Shown here: positions 56,546-56,592 of the stretch, piece by piece
Numbering within the stretch: position 1 is the stretch's first letter
Layout: every line of letters starts with the position of its first letter
NCBI GenBank assembly: GCA_021810805.1
Contig: JAJZHW010000010.1
Location: forward strand, 1 to 56,592
Source of the DNA: Nitrospirota bacterium
GTDB lineage: Bacteria; Nitrospirota; Leptospirillia; Leptospirillales; Leptospirillaceae
Direction of reading: 5' to 3'
Length of the DNA: 56,592 nt
Notes under the pieces: model-generated
Told to the model about the DNA's origin: nothing
Database searches by the model: none
The model's input: only the letters and a program-made list of their open reading frames with translations
Made by a program: the position numbers and the translations under genes

Positions 56546-56592
56546 ATGACCACCACACCCACGCCCCACGACTCCTTCTTCAAGGATGTCTT
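56546..56592 (+). CDS. Rpn-family recombination-promoting nuclease / PD-(D/E)XK transposase, N-terminal start
   Basis: Only 15 codons are visible from ATG 56546, preceded by AAAGG. They read MTTTPTPHDSFFKDV. The HDSFFK motif directly after the start is the hallmark beginning of Rpn/YhgA-type (PDDEXK_2) nucleases, which promote RecA-independent DNA exchange and are often annotated as putative transposases. The rest of the gene, including the nuclease motifs, lies outside the window. Confidence 0.65.
   Translation, partial: MTTTPTPHDSFFKDV

Noticed and set aside
1-56592. CRISPR array or prophage
   Set aside because: No regularly spaced repeats and no phage structural or integrase genes were found.

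Overview
The window reads as a chromosomal segment of a GC-rich (about 60% by eye) Gram-negative bacterium. It has LapA/LapB-type and LpxL-type envelope genes, Pal, many lipoproteins with clear lipoboxes, an outer-membrane beta-barrel protein, and very large c-di-GMP enzymes. The mix (NDH-2, Slp-type and TRL-like lipoproteins, giant PAS/GAF/GGDEF proteins, many GTG/TTG starts) recalls acidophilic Nitrospirota such as Leptospirillum. That is an inference from memory of family content, not a proven assignment. No prophage, CRISPR array, rRNA or intact insertion sequence is visible. The only mobile-associated signal is the first 15 codons of a probable Rpn/PD-(D/E)XK nuclease gene at the right edge.

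Layout. 1-3.2 kb: the 3' end of rsfS, a LapA-LapB fusion and comF in a translationally coupled run, convergent with a LysR gene. 3.3-4.2 kb: two small lipoproteins on the minus strand. 4.6-13.1 kb: a long plus-strand housekeeping run (Bax-inhibitor-like membrane protein, ilvE, polA, TPR membrane protein, small membrane protein, coaE, galU, thiL, DUF2062 protein). 13.1-15.0 kb: three minus-strand envelope genes (OmpA-domain lipoprotein, pal, Lys/Ala-rich secreted protein). 15.6-20.1 kb: a 1503-residue PAS/GAF-GGDEF-globin protein. 20.1-21.5 kb: a LysR gene divergent from a small ABM-like gene. 21.9-27.5 kb: rnr, a cluster of lipoprotein and small membrane genes, and a Gph-like phosphatase. 27.6-33.3 kb: tRNA-Glu(CTC) and a second giant c-di-GMP protein that adds an EAL domain. 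33.8-38.7 kb: a lipoprotein, an RND pump and its periplasmic adaptor. 38.7-42.6 kb: a BTAD/cyclase-like/AAA/TPR regulator. 42.8-51.3 kb: DUF2244-like protein, LpxL-type acyltransferase, ppsA, small membrane proteins, der and ndh-2. 51.5-56.1 kb: two surface lipoproteins, a beta-barrel protein and a CCA-adding-type nucleotidyltransferase.

Themes. Envelope biogenesis recurs (LapAB control of LPS synthesis, LpxL acylation, Pal/OmpA anchoring, Slp, RND efflux). The two giant c-di-GMP proteins share one unusual order, GGDEF followed by a globin-sensor-like domain and a GAF-like domain. One keeps only cyclase motifs; the other also carries an apparently intact EAL domain. They look like a paralogous pair able to set c-di-GMP level in response to haem-bound gas or redox state. 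The most curious local details are a polA gene whose natural start position holds ACG instead of ATG, the LapA-LapB fusion, and the BTAD/cyclase-like/AAA regulator facing the efflux genes.
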